Of a stretch of 64,000 nt of DNA, positions 36,868-46,678 are shown in pieces; within the stretch, counting starts at the first letter, position 1; the number at the start of each line of letters is the position of its first letter. Origin of the DNA: Pelagomonas calceolata (taxonomy: Eukaryota; Sar; Pelagophyceae; Pelagomonadales; Pelagomonadaceae); contig CAKKNE010000001.1 of the NCBI GenBank assembly GCA_918797485.1, positions 3,410,001 through 3,474,000 of the forward strand, in the 5' to 3' direction. The notes under the pieces are model-generated. The model saw only the letters and a list, made by a program, of their open reading frames with translations. It was not told the origin of the DNA and did not search any database. The translations under genes and the position numbers were made by a program.

Positions 36868-39277
36868 TTAGGCCACGACCGCGTCCGGGCCCGTCCCCGC
36901 CGCGTCGTCGTCCGCCTCGAGGAGCCAGCGCGCCTTGGCGAGGAACTGGCGCTGGTGGTGCAGGTTGTCGTGGAGCGGCACGATGCAGAAGTAGTGCGCC
37001 GCGACGATCAAGCGGACGTCGCGCATCTTCACCGACGGATAATTACGAGACAGCCACGTCGCAAAGCATGAACGTAGCTTGGCCAGCGTCTGCGCGCCCG
37101 CTGCATCGACGGGCACATCTAGAATAATCGCGTCGTAGCCACATAAAGATTGATACACTTTGGACAGGTCATAAGCGACATCTCCACATGTTGTGAGTAC
37201 ATCTCCAAGCGCCCCGCGCATGTCCAGGAACTTCACGCGGCCGTCGTGCGTCAGTAGCACGTTGGAGAAGACGGGGTCGCCATGAATATAACCCGCCTTG
37301 TTAAAGCGCTTCTGCGACTCGTAGTCCTCGAGGAAGCTCAATATTTTTGACGCTAACGCGGGAACATCAGCGCCGAAGCTTCTAAAAAACGCTTCGTGCT
37401 TCTGGTACCGCTGTTTCACTTTCCTCGCATAATTCGTACATAGTAATTCGTCCGAAACATTGTCTGTGGAACCTTCACAAGTATGCAACCTTTTCAGCGA
37501 ATCCAATAATGCCACCAACCGCCCCGGCGTCACACAAAAATTCGCCGACAGGTGCGAATAAGTCACACCAGCGACTCTCGTAAGGACCATGCTCGACAGG
37601 TCCCTATCTGGATGCTGTGACACTGATACCGCTTGGGGGAACAAATCAGACAACGCAGGCGGAATGTGCTGGTACCAGTAAATCTCGCCCTTCAGGATGT
37701 GTTCCGGGCCCGTCTTCTCGACGTGGTCGTCGCCCACGCGCCGCACGGCGTTGAAATGCCGCGGCTTGACGCCACCCGTCAGGTCCGAATTACCTGATAT
37801 AGTCTCGAGGTCCCATCCTAGCGAACGTTCGATGTGCGCTCCTAGTGAACTGACTGCTTGGGCGTCGATGTAGACATCGGCACGAGGCTTGCCGAACAGC
37901 AGCTCGTCGTAGGGAATGCCAAATTCACCTAACTGCCGGAACGTGACCGCGCCGGCCCGAGCCATCGCGCTCCCAGCGTTGCCCCGCTCCATGCCCCGGT
38001 CCGTCCAGATGATTATCGTATGCCCAGCAGCGTGCAATTGCCTTGCAATTTGTATATTTTTATCTATAGGTGAGGCATCTTCAAAATCGTCGTCGACGCA
38101 GTTCACGAGCGTGCCGTCCAACGCGAAGCAGAAGCGCATTGCTCTAGCGCCCAATACTTCACCTCTTCGTAGTCTAGCTAGAAACGCCTTGAGCTGCGAC
38201 GGCGTCGACAGGGACGCAAAGTCCTTCGCTCGTACGGCTAAGAACGGGGCTTTATTTGATATGAGTCTCGCAATGAGACCAGAGACGTAGTGGTGGCGAT
38301 GACTGTAAGCAGCCGGGTTCTCCTGGGCCAGCGCCGTGTTCAGGGACGACGCGTCGTCTTCTTTCACCCAAGCTTGCTGTTTGTCTGTCGTTTTCACTTC
38401 TCCCACTTTCTCGTCGAGCAGTTCCTCGAGACCTGTGCGGAAATCAAAATTTCACGGCGCTGTCGTGCTGAATCGTCGCGTCGTCCTCCACGCCATCGAC
38501 GCGACGCCTGCTCGATGGCGCGGCGATGCCGGTTCCTCGCCGCTCGACCGAGCCTGGATGCACCCGACGCACTGGTTGATTTCCACACAGCTCCAGACCA
38601 GCGAGAGCCTGCGCCGCACTCGCAAAGACGTAGGCGCCGTTGTTCGCCAGCCGCGAGATGGCCACCTTTTCTCGGATGTCGACAATTTTTTGCGTCCGCG
38701 GGTCGACCCTTATATAACTATAAGGCGCGGACGCGTCCTCCGCGTCGTCGTGGAAGTAGAAGGAGGCCCCCGTATCGGACGGGAGGGCCCTGGCGCCTCC
38801 TAGTACATCACAGAACCAAAGCGTATCGCAGTCTAGAGAAATTGTTCTACGTCGTCGCTGATTCGCGTCCATCGCATTCAGAACGCAATATAACGTCTCT
38901 GTGGCGCCTCTCGTATCGAAGTCGAACCTCACAAAGTGCACTTCTAACGATGGATACTCTCTCCTAACAGCTGCTTCGATGCCGTATTCGGCCTCGACGT
39001 CGCGCTTGCTTCCGAGCCACACCGCATCGGTATCTCTCAAATCAAGATTGTCCAACAACCAGAACAACATGGGCCTCCCGACGACGGGAATCATGGGTTT
39101 CGGCGTCGGGTAGCCGGCATTCGTAAATTCGTTCCGCCCTAGGCCGCCCATCGGTATGACCACATTCAGCGGGCAGTCGTGCGTCCGCGGCACGGCTGAT
39201 AATTGAGGGCTTCTCCGGGACGAGTGCGGCGCGTTGACTTGCGTGGAGACGCGGATGGGGCAGGAGATGGGCTCCAT
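36868..39277 (-). CDS. Three-domain nucleotidyltransferase - HAD-like - kinase protein
   Basis: Exon 1 (39277..38599) and exon 2 (38432..36868) give 747 aa. Residues about 38-230 are a sugar-nucleotidyltransferase-like domain (VVIPMGGLGRNEF, PTPKPMIPVVGRPML). Residues about 320-420 are HAD-like (CFALDGTLV, IIIWTDRG, FGKPRADVYID). The rest is an aminoglycoside/choline-kinase-like domain (YIHGDPVFSNVLL, VKFLDMRG with the catalytic HGD and D). The HAD nucleophile is lost: the DxDGT motif reads A330-L-D. The second Asp of the last HAD motif (YIDAQA for the usual YIDDxA) is also changed. Similar domain strings occur in bacterial capsule/phosphocholine-type pathways. The start at 39277 is chosen because the longer frame (to 39454) runs into the promoter palindrome. 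Confidence 0.85.
38433..38598 (-). mobile_element. Longest introner (158 bp), joins the two halves of the fusion gene
   Basis: On the minus strand the octamers GTCTGGAG and GTCTCGAG (7 of 8) flank CTGTGTGGAAATCAA ... TTGATTTCCGCACAG (one mismatch). The core holds CGCCATCGA and TCGATGGCG, an inner inverted repeat. It has a GT donor. Splicing gives ALAGL-EELLDE in frame. Unspliced, the gene would look like two separate genes. Confidence 0.95.
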
Positions 39278-39438
39278 GCTGGCTGCGGCTGCGGTTTTTT
39301 GGCTTTTGACGTCGCAGCGGTGGCGTCCTGCCGGTAAGTGTAGCGCGCAGCACTGGTCGCTACCACACAAGACCCCTTGCAGCCTCTGAGGCGGAGGATG
39401 CCGGACACAGCCTTGTCGCTTTGCAAAATTTTGCGACC

Positions 39439-39460
39439 CTAGCGACCGTAACACACTAGC
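39439..39460. promoter_or_regulatory. Divergent-promoter palindrome, copy 12
   Basis: CTAGCGACC-GTAACACACTAGC lies in the 357-bp gap between starts at 39277 (minus) and 39635 (plus), almost midway. Confidence 0.7.
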
Positions 39461-39634
39461 AATCTACTTTTGCGCTTTTTTGGGCCTGACTATGCACAAA
39501 ACCGCCTCTGCTATGCATTAAGGGACGCAGACGTGCGACTCATTCTTTCGGTATCGAGACCCGCAGCGCTACGCCGTCGACGAGGCCCCAAAACAGCACA
39601 TTCGCCTCAGGGCCAAAAAGCAGCATATACAGAG

Positions 39635-40591
39635 ATGGCCTCCATCCTGCAATACATGCGCACGGACTCGCCGGCCACCGTGCCGCCGGCGGACAACAAC
39701 GACACGCACGCGCTCGTCTTCCGCTGCCACGACCCGACGCCGGCCGCCCTCCAACGCATCGCGGCCGCCGCGGACCAATTGCAACAAGCGCGCGTCGCGG
39801 TCTGGGTCTCGCTCGACACGACGCACGTCCCGGAGGAGCCGCCCTCGCTCCTCCCGATCCTCCAGCACTCGCCGCCCCGGAAGAAGCGGCGGTCGGCGCC
39901 GCCGACGCCCGCGCAAAAGGTGCGGAGGACGCTCTCGAGCCACATCGCGCGCGGCGCCATCCGAGTCCACGAGTACGACGAGGCCGACATGGTCCGGAGG
40001 TATCCCGTGCTGCGCGACTTAAAAAGGAATCCGAGATTGCAGGAGAGCGAGGAGTTTCAGCGCGGCACGCACTCGCTTGCGTGGGGCCTGCACGCGGAAG
40101 CATTGAACGCCTGGTACCAGAGTTTGGAAAGGAAGCCGAGCTTCGTCTGGTGCTTCGAGGACGACGTGGGCTTCTCCGGGTCCCTCGAGACGCTGGTGGA
40201 TATCGTGAAACGGGACTGCGGCGACGCGGACCTCGTGACGGCGGATATCAAACTCAGACCCTCGGAGGCGTGGTGGTGGCTCGACGTCCATTCGACGGCG
40301 TTCGCCGAGCGCTACGGCGACGACGTCTACATCTCGCGCGAGCACGTCCAGCGCTTCTCGATGAGGTTTCTAGATAGGCTCCACGTGCTGAGTCTGCAAC
40401 GAGTGACGTGCTGGAGCGAAGCTTTGGTGCCGACGATCGCGCACGCCGAAGGGTTTGTCGTCGCGGAGCTGCCGCGGCTCGGCACGCCCTTCGCCCACGA
40501 CGGCCGCGTTTCCCAACAGGAGTGGGCGCACATCACGGAGTCGCACGCGGGGCGGCGCGCGGACCGGCTCTACCACGCGCTCAAGTTCTGA
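39635..40591 (+). CDS. Glycosyltransferase-like protein
   Basis: 318 aa from ATG 39635 (MASILQYMRTDSPATVPP). The fold appears to be a nucleotide-sugar transferase: HALVFRCHDPTPAALQRIAAAADQ and VAVWVSLDTTH near the N-terminus, and WCFEDDVGFSGSLETLV with an EDD acidic motif as used for metal/donor binding. A Lys/Arg-rich insertion (PPRKKRRSAPPTPAQK) sits between. No signal peptide or membrane anchor is visible. The family is assigned by motif likeness only. Confidence 0.62.
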   Translation: MASILQYMRTDSPATVPPADNNDTHALVFRCHDPTPAALQRIAAAADQLQQARVAVWVSLDTTHVPEEPPSLLPILQHSPPRKKRRSAPPTPAQKVRRTLSSHIARGAIRVHEYDEADMVRRYPVLRDLKRNPRLQESEEFQRGTHSLAWGLHAEALNAWYQSLERKPSFVWCFEDDVGFSGSLETLVDIVKRDCGDADLVTADIKLRPSEAWWWLDVHSTAFAERYGDDVYISREHVQRFSMRFLDRLHVLSLQRVTCWSEALVPTIAHAEGFVVAELPRLGTPFAHDGRVSQQEWAHITESHAGRRADRLYHALKF

Positions 40592-40711
40592 CTTTCTCTA
40601 AGTTTTGTGCTGTTTGTGACCCTTACCGGGCGGGTTTACGAGCTGGTGCGCCGTCGAGCAGACGCGGTGGCAAGAGACACACGAACATACTATATAACAC
40701 AAAAGCCAACA

Positions 40712-41416
40712 CTAGCGGCTCGACGCGAACCCGCCGCGCTCTCCGTCCAAAAACACACCTGTTGGATCCCACGCCGGCCCGTCCAGGAACGCGTCCTCGA
40801 AGAGGTTGAGGGGCATGACCTCCTCGATGTGGCAGACCAAATGAGCGTTCGAGAGCACGTAGACGCGCGAGAACGTCGCCTCGGCCCGCGCCACCTCCAG
40901 CAGGGAAAACTCCTGCTTGCCGCCCAATTCCGAGAAGAGCTGGCCGAGGCCGCCGCCCTTTGATGCCTCTTCTATCGCCGTCCGCGTCCGCGCGACGACC
41001 GACGACCGCGCGACGCAGGCCGGGCGGTCCGCGAGCTCCAGCACGACGCGCCGCCGCCACAATCCCAGCGACTCGCGCTCGTGACTTAACACGCGGATCG
41101 TGACGCGCTCGTTGTGGTACGCGCTCAGGACCCTTTGTAAATTTCCGTTCGCCGTCAGCGCGACGCGCTGCGCGGGCGTGAACGCGATTCTCGATTTCGC
41201 GAAAAAACTCAGGTCCGTGTCGAGGTGCGCGCCGCCGACATCCCCCAGATGCTCGGCGCCGTCGTCGTGGGCCAGCACGGAGTGCGTGAGCGGCTCGTTG
41301 CTGAGGCTGTTGAGGGCCGGGTCGTCGACCGCTTTCAGGGCTGGTCGCCGCGGCGGCGTCTGGGGCTTTTGGAGGGCGCCGGCGGCCGCGAGGACCAGGA
41401 GGAATTGGTTGGCCAT
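40712..41416 (-). CDS. Presequence protein, possible chorismate-lyase (UbiC)-like
   Basis: 234 aa from ATG 41416 (MANQFLLVLAAAGALQKPQTP), a targeting leader. The segment FTPAQRVALTANGNLQRVLSAYHNERVTIRVLSHE resembles the start of UbiC/DUF98 chorismate-lyase-like proteins (LxPxQRxLLxxDGTVTxLLEAYxxExV). It then continues LGLWRRRVVLELADRPACVARSSVV and a C-terminal acidic region. If correct it would act on chorismate-like ligands in an organelle; the catalytic residues cannot be verified by eye. Confidence 0.55.
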   Translation of the reverse strand: MANQFLLVLAAAGALQKPQTPPRRPALKAVDDPALNSLSNEPLTHSVLAHDDGAEHLGDVGGAHLDTDLSFFAKSRIAFTPAQRVALTANGNLQRVLSAYHNERVTIRVLSHERESLGLWRRRVVLELADRPACVARSSVVARTRTAIEEASKGGGLGQLFSELGGKQEFSLLEVARAEATFSRVYVLSNAHLVCHIEEVMPLNLFEDAFLDGPAWDPTGVFLDGERGGFASSR

Positions 41417-41569
41417 CGATGGGTTTTAATCTCGTGGCGGCCGCTGGCTCGGCCAGCTAGCACAGTCAGGTCGCTTAAAGGGTTGCTGGCGCGCGGCAGG
41501 GCGGCGCAGGTTGGCTGCTAGGAGGCACGGACGCTGGGTACGGCGGCGTTTTTTGCCAAAGCCTTGAAA

Positions 41570-41595
41570 GCTAGTGTGTCTTACGCACCGCTAGC
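41570..41595. promoter_or_regulatory. Divergent-promoter palindrome, copy 13
   Basis: GCTAGTGTGTCTTAC-GCAC-CGCTAGC lies in the 320-bp gap between starts at 41416 (minus) and 41737 (plus). An extra CAGCTAGCAC lies at 41454-41463. Confidence 0.7.
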
Positions 41596-41736
41596 CCGAA
41601 AATTTAATCGGAAATTTATTAGCCTCCAGACGACCATTTCGAGGCGCCACCGCTTACCGAGCAGCAACACACGTCGCCTGCACCGGTTTCAAGGCCTGAA
41701 CAACAAGTGAGCATAAATCGACGCGCCACAAGAAAG

Positions 41737-43155
41737 ATGGCCTCCATGACCGAGGAGCTCGAACGAGCCCAGGCCACCCACGACGCCATTTTACGATTAG
41801 TCTGCGCCCTCCCGGACCCGCCGCACCTCGGCGGATCGAAGTGCCAGCCCGTCGACTACAGTTGTTTAAGAGCGCTCGCGTCACCTCATGCCTCATCGCG
41901 CGCGCTGCTATCAGACGTGCAATCCGGCTGGAGTGATTGTAAGAAGGCATTTCAAGAGGACAATCCAGACGAGGTCGCCGGCGCCTGCGGGGAATTAAGG
42001 CCCAAGTTGGAACGCCTCGCGTGCGCGGCCCACAAAGCCGCGCGGTCGGACCTAGAAGACCATTTGACTGGTAATGCGACGTGCGCCTGGGCGTCCGTAT
42101 TGGAGAACGACGCCAAGGCCGTCTGGATTTCCGGTGGGTCCGGCGGCCATCGGGGCGTATCAAAGCGCGACCGGTGCATTGAGAGTGTAGCGTTAGATGT
42201 GATCGCGGTCACAGCTAGGGAAGCGAAAGCCCTCGAGAAGAGCGCTAGGCACTTGGCGACGAAGCCGGGCTACCCCCCCATCGGCGATTGCAAAAGGGCC
42301 TGCGCGAAGCTGCGGAAGGCCGCGGGCCTCTGGGAGAGTTTGAGCCACGCCGGCGACCGCACGCCGATCGCGTTGTTGGATGCTTTGCCCGAGAATTGTG
42401 GGATGACCTTCGAGAAGCGCCCGCCGGAAGCGACGCGGGCCTGCTGCGCCGGCGCCGCTTTGCTCGCATCAGCCTCAGCACAGCGCTGTGCCATCGCCTC
42501 GGCCCTCGCCCAGAACAAGCTGCCCGACTCGCTCGCCGCCAAATTATGTGGCGGCGTCGCCGAGAAGCTCGAGGCGGCGCGCAACGCGTCCAGAGACGGC
42601 GCGCCGAAGCACCACGCACGGCTCGATCGCGCGGCGGCCAATTCGGCAGCGGCTGATGCAAACTTGTTCCGGGGCCTGCGCGCCTACTTCTGCGCGCGCG
42701 AGGCCAAAGCCAAGGAGGAGCACGGGGTGTGTGTGGCCTGGTACCGCGACGCCGAGGCGCGACTGGCGCCGGCGATCGTCTCCACCTCGGGCGCGGGCGC
42801 CGACCGGCCCCGCGACCTCGATGCGCTGAAGAAGGCCCTACAAGTGGCGCGCGCGGCCGCGGACCACGAGAACTCCAGGATCTACTACGAGACGGTGCCG
42901 GCGCCGAAAGAATTGCGAGCACCCCCCGCCGTGAAGACCATGGGCCCCGAGGCGCCGCTCTGTCTGATCGCGGACGCGGAGCCCGTGCCGCTCTCGGCGC
43001 CGACGGCCGACGACGAGGCCTTGGCGCGCCAGCTCGCGGCGTCCTTCGAGGAAGACGGATCTGGGCCGCCGCCGCCGGCTTACGAGGCGGCGCCGCCCGC
43101 GGCGCTCTCGGACGAGGAGCTGGCGCGGCGGCTCCACGAGGAGCTCAACGGATAA
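41737..43155 (+). CDS. BRO1-domain protein with C-terminal UIM-like motifs
   Basis: 472 aa from ATG 41737 (AAGATGGCC). The sequence is largely helical and ends its main domain with ENSRIYYETVPAPKELRAPPAV, the characteristic BRO1 pattern (xNxxIYxxxVPxxxELxxI) of ALIX/Bro1 family proteins that bind ESCRT-III. The C-terminus has two repeats of an acidic helix with LARQLAASFEE and LARRLHEELNG, like ubiquitin-interacting motifs, in a Pro-rich tail. The inferred role is in endosomal sorting or membrane remodelling. Confidence 0.75.
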   Translation: MASMTEELERAQATHDAILRLVCALPDPPHLGGSKCQPVDYSCLRALASPHASSRALLSDVQSGWSDCKKAFQEDNPDEVAGACGELRPKLERLACAAHKAARSDLEDHLTGNATCAWASVLENDAKAVWISGGSGGHRGVSKRDRCIESVALDVIAVTAREAKALEKSARHLATKPGYPPIGDCKRACAKLRKAAGLWESLSHAGDRTPIALLDALPENCGMTFEKRPPEATRACCAGAALLASASAQRCAIASALAQNKLPDSLAAKLCGGVAEKLEAARNASRDGAPKHHARLDRAAANSAAADANLFRGLRAYFCAREAKAKEEHGVCVAWYRDAEARLAPAIVSTSGAGADRPRDLDALKKALQVARAAADHENSRIYYETVPAPKELRAPPAVKTMGPEAPLCLIADAEPVPLSAPTADDEALARQLAASFEEDGSGPPPPAYEAAPPAALSDEELARRLHEELNG

Positions 43156-43174
43156 GTTTATCACATGTTAGTAG

Positions 43175-44425
43175 TCAACCCTGGAACCAGAACTCCCGTT
43201 TGAGGATGCCCAGGAGCGACTCGTCCGCCACCGAGGCGTCGCCGTGCCGTTCGTGGTGCTCGGTGAGATACCTGACGAGCGACGACCGGTCCCGCCGCGT
43301 CGTGTACAGCGTCGACAGGAGCAGCTCCTCGACGAAGCGGTAGCTGTCCGACCCGCCCCTGACCCAGCTCGCGAGCTCCTCGGAGTCGAGCTCGGTGCCG
43401 CTTTTGTTCGCGATGGCGAAGCAATAATTCGCGCAGACCTTTCCGACGGTTTCGGCAAAGTCTCGAACCGTCGTCGCCTGTGCGTAAATCAACCAGTGTC
43501 GGGTGCGCGATAATCTGATTTATGCACTGGTCGTCGCCTCGGTCACGTCGAGCGTGGCGACCGGGTGGCCGTCCTGCCAGGGTTCCTCGGTCTCGGCCAA
43601 GAGGCGGACGCTCTCCTCGACCCCCGTGGGGATGGCACCGAGGCGCTGATCGACGAGCGCCTCCAGCAAAGGTAGCTGGCTCGTCTTGCCCCGCATCCCC
43701 ATCGCTGTGAGGTAGGTTGCCCCCACCAAGGACCCGAGTTCGCGTCGGCCGAGGCGGCCGTCGGTGCCCCCACGCAGTAATAAATCGACCTTGTTCTGCG
43801 TGCGCCCGTCCTCCATGACCACGTGGTAGGCCCAGAACTCCTCGAACGTCACGACGCCGTCGCCGTCGCTGTCGAGCAGGTCCATCATCAACGCCGCGTG
43901 CTCTGAATCGCCACCATTCCTGGCGACGACCGTCTCGAGCACGTCCTGCGTGAAGCCTCTAGCTCCACCGTGCACGGCGGTCCCGCGCTCGGCGCTGAAC
44001 TGCTTGAGGGCGTCGTGCAGCTTCACGAGCGACGGGTGCGAGTGGAGCGAAATATCAGAGCCCGCGCCCTTGCCGTCGTAGTTTCTCGCTATACCTGCTT
44101 TGGGCGCCCGGTCCACGTAGGCGAGAAAAGTCTCACCGGCCTGCCGCTCCGGACCATCAAAAATCTCGCGATGGCACTCGTCTTTTATTTCTGATGGCCG
44201 GTGCAGCGGCGTGAGCAAGGTCGTCAGCACGGCGGTGAGCACGCGCACTGCTCTAGCCTCGGCCGGGTGCACGACGGCCGGGAGCTTTGCGTCGCTGCTG
44301 CTGCTGACGCCGCGCAGCAGTCCGGGGCAGCCGCGGTGGACCGTCTGCCACAGTGGTGCCCGCCGGCGCGACCAGGCGCGCATGGTCGGATGGCAGCCAA
44401 GCTGCAGCCGCAGGAGCGCTCGCAT
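43175..44425 (-). CDS. EF-hand protein with mitochondrial-type presequence
   Basis: Exon 1 (44425..43538) and exon 2 (43477..43175) give 396 aa. The N-terminus is Arg-rich and amphipathic (MRALLRLQLGCHPTMRAWSRRR), mitochondria-like. A canonical EF-hand loop DSDGDGVVTFEEF binds calcium. The remainder is helical, possibly with a second degenerate EF-hand in TDGRLGRRELGSLV. Exon 2 adds another helical pair (LDSEELASWVRGGSDSYRFVEELL). The function is unknown beyond calcium binding. It is convergent with the BRO1 gene (19 bp between stops). Confidence 0.75.
43478..43537 (-). mobile_element. Introner intron with exact 8-bp duplication
   Basis: GTCGTCGC occurs on both sides (plus strand) without mismatch. 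The 52-bp element is CTGTGCGTAAATCAAC ... ATCTGATTTATGCACTG on the plus strand and is inserted opposite to the gene. On the gene strand the donor is GC, and the acceptor CGCACAG comes from the element's other end. Splicing gives DVTE-ATTVRD in frame. Confidence 0.95.
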
Positions 44426-44676
44426 CTGTCAAAATCTAATGCCTCGCGGCGGTTGGGCAGCCTCTCGCAGCCATAATTCTAAGACAGCAGCCTGCCATTG
44501 CCCAAGCTTCCCATTGCCCCGCACGTAAAAGCCCCCGACGACACGAACAGTCGTACGCCAAAGAGGCGGTAGAAGCCCGGATAAAAACAGCTGCGGTGTT
44601 CCACGATGCTACACCAAACACCTCAACAACCAGGCCGCCTGTGATCGATGATTGGAGAGCTTGAATTGGTCCACGT

Positions 44677-44684
44677 CCGCTAGC
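44677..44684. promoter_or_regulatory. Half copy of the promoter element
   Basis: CCGCTAGC, the short arm only, lies in the 550-bp divergent gap 44426-44975. No long arm is seen. The gap holds no gene I can support. Confidence 0.3.
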
Positions 44685-44975
44685 CCCGCGCCGTTCCACA
44701 CGGTTGGCGTCCCGCACCTCTTCGATCCATCGCCTAGGATTGCTGCGGGCACGCCTTCGGACCGTCGTTTGACGGCACTGCTCTCCCAGCTCAACCCTTC
44801 ACCCACGCTGTGGCGGGCCCCGTCGCGTGAGGAACGCTGAGTGCGAGGGTCGCAACAGCGATTTTAGACCCTCAGGAGGCTCCCCAGCCAGTTTCATACA
44901 AAAAAAGCCCCGCCTTGGGGTGCGAACGCGAGCGCGTGCGAACGCGGACACCAACGACCACGATAACCAGCAAAA

Positions 44976-46109
44976 ATGGAGGTTCCGAGCGAGGAACCCG
45001 CCCCGAAGCGGCCCAAGCCCGACGACCAGTGGAGGTTAGAACGCACCCTATCAGTACCGGCCACATCAAACGACGAAGCCCAATACTCCTTTGATTGTGT
45101 CAAAGGGAAAGAACGCCATCGCATCGGCCCCGCCGTGCGACTGTTGCAGGACGGCACGGCGGCCTGGCATCCTAGAAGTTTGAGGGAGTGGTTGCGGACG
45201 AACACGAAACTGCGGCCGACGGATGTGGTTGTGGCTTGCTATCCAAAATGTGGGACTACATTAACGGAGCAAATCGTGTTGCTAGCCTTGAACGGCGGCG
45301 ACGCGGCATCATTGGACCCTTTATCAAAGAACGCCAAGAACTACCTGGGCGACGAAGCGTCCATAGGCAAAGTGTGGCCCGAGGCCTGCCTGCGGCCCGA
45401 CGACGCCCAGGCGGGTGGTGATAAGGGCAAGGAGGAGTTCGTGCCCATGACGCGTTCGGCGTTTGACGCGTTACCTGCACCTAGGGTCATAAAAACGCAC
45501 GCGCGCGTGAGGAACTTGCTCGGGAATGACCAGGGAGGTTTGGTCGAGGGCGCGAAGTACGTGATTTGCACGCGGAACCCCTTCGACGCCTGCGTCTCGG
45601 CCTACTACCACGCGTGGCACCCGAAAAATTCAGGATGGCCTTTTGACGCGTGGGCCGAGGCCTGGTTGGAAAGCGACCAGTGGTCGCCCAACAGTTCTTG
45701 GTTCCGGTGGCACACGGAGTGGCGGGACACGCACGCGTCGAACACGGACCAGTGTCTCTGGCTGTGGTACGAGGATTTAGTTTCTAACCCGGACTACTGG
45801 GCCAGGAAAGTGGCCCATTTCGTTACTGGTGTGGAACCCGATGACGAACTAGTGTCAAAGCTAGTACAAGGAGCGTCCTTCGAGAAGATGAAGGCCCACG
45901 CTAGTCGTGCTGAGAATTCATCTCGCTTAAATTCGAGTGACCATCTGCGCGTCGGGAAGACGGGGACGTGGCGCGACCACTTCGCGCCCTACCCCGGGCT
46001 GGAGGAGAAGTTCCGGGAGGTCTTCCGGAAGCGCATGGCCGGCCCTGGGCTCGCCTGGAACGTGGGCGAGGGCGACGCCTTGGCCACGCCGATCGTGTTG
46101 CCGGCCTGA
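44976..46109 (+). CDS. Cytosolic-type sulfotransferase
   Basis: 377 aa from ATG 44976 (CAAAAATGGAG). The PAPS 5'-phosphosulfate loop is YPKCGTTLTEQIV. The 3'-phosphate site includes YVICTRNPFDACVSAYYH, and the C-terminal HLRVGKTGTWRDHF corresponds to the RKGxxGDWKxxF block. A catalytic His is likely in VIKTHARV. The enzyme transfers sulfate from PAPS to hydroxyl or amino acceptors. No signal peptide, so probably soluble. It is followed in tandem by the kinesin gene. Confidence 0.9.
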   Translation: MEVPSEEPAPKRPKPDDQWRLERTLSVPATSNDEAQYSFDCVKGKERHRIGPAVRLLQDGTAAWHPRSLREWLRTNTKLRPTDVVVACYPKCGTTLTEQIVLLALNGGDAASLDPLSKNAKNYLGDEASIGKVWPEACLRPDDAQAGGDKGKEEFVPMTRSAFDALPAPRVIKTHARVRNLLGNDQGGLVEGAKYVICTRNPFDACVSAYYHAWHPKNSGWPFDAWAEAWLESDQWSPNSSWFRWHTEWRDTHASNTDQCLWLWYEDLVSNPDYWARKVAHFVTGVEPDDELVSKLVQGASFEKMKAHASRAENSSRLNSSDHLRVGKTGTWRDHFAPYPGLEEKFREVFRKRMAGPGLAWNVGEGDALATPIVLPA

Positions 46110-46678
46110 CGACCTGTTGTATACCCCTGAGGCGCGCACGTGTGTGCGCGTCGCCCGTCGTCGCCCTGCTTAATTAATAGATTATTAATCGTCGGTACCT
46201 TCCGTCTAGGATACCTTAGAGGACCTCCTCTGCGCGCGCCGCGCGAGTCTCAAGAAGCAGACGCCCCGCCACGTCTCTGGGGGCATCTGATCGCCTCTAG
46301 AGAGCATCGACGCCGCCGCCGCGCCCCTCGAGCGCTGGCTACGAGCTCGTAAACCCTCGAGCCCCGCGGCGCTTGCACACAAGCAGCGCGAGCCACTCAC
46401 GCGCGGCGCGTGGCGTAGCCATCGCGGACAGGCTGGCGACTGCGCAGACCCGTCCCGGACGCCCGGGAGGTCGGTGCGCTTGGGGCTCGCTCCGCCTCGC
46501 CACCCGTTTGTTGGTTGCCGACGAAGCGTAAAACGGGCGGCTTCGCTGCCCAAAAGCCGCTGCGCACCGCACCGGGAAAGCCCGCGGCGCGCGGCCCGAC
46601 CGGACGGCAGCTCGACCGGACGGCAGCGTCGCACGCGGCACAAGAACAGCGACACACACGGGCAGCTTCACGGGCAGC
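46110..46678. other. Tandem intergenic region without recognised elements
   Basis: A 569-bp gap between sulfotransferase and kinesin. There is no palindrome copy, no supported gene and no repeat. The last 250 bp is GC-rich 5' leader. Confidence 0.45.

Noticed and set aside
38390-38600. Two separate genes (nucleotidyltransferase and HAD-kinase)
   Set aside because: An introner with a 7-of-8 target duplication joins them in frame, and the start of the second piece has no promoter element.
2756-43537. Introners as copies of an autonomous transposon in this window
   Set aside because: No transposase-like frame is present here; a source element, if any, lies elsewhere.
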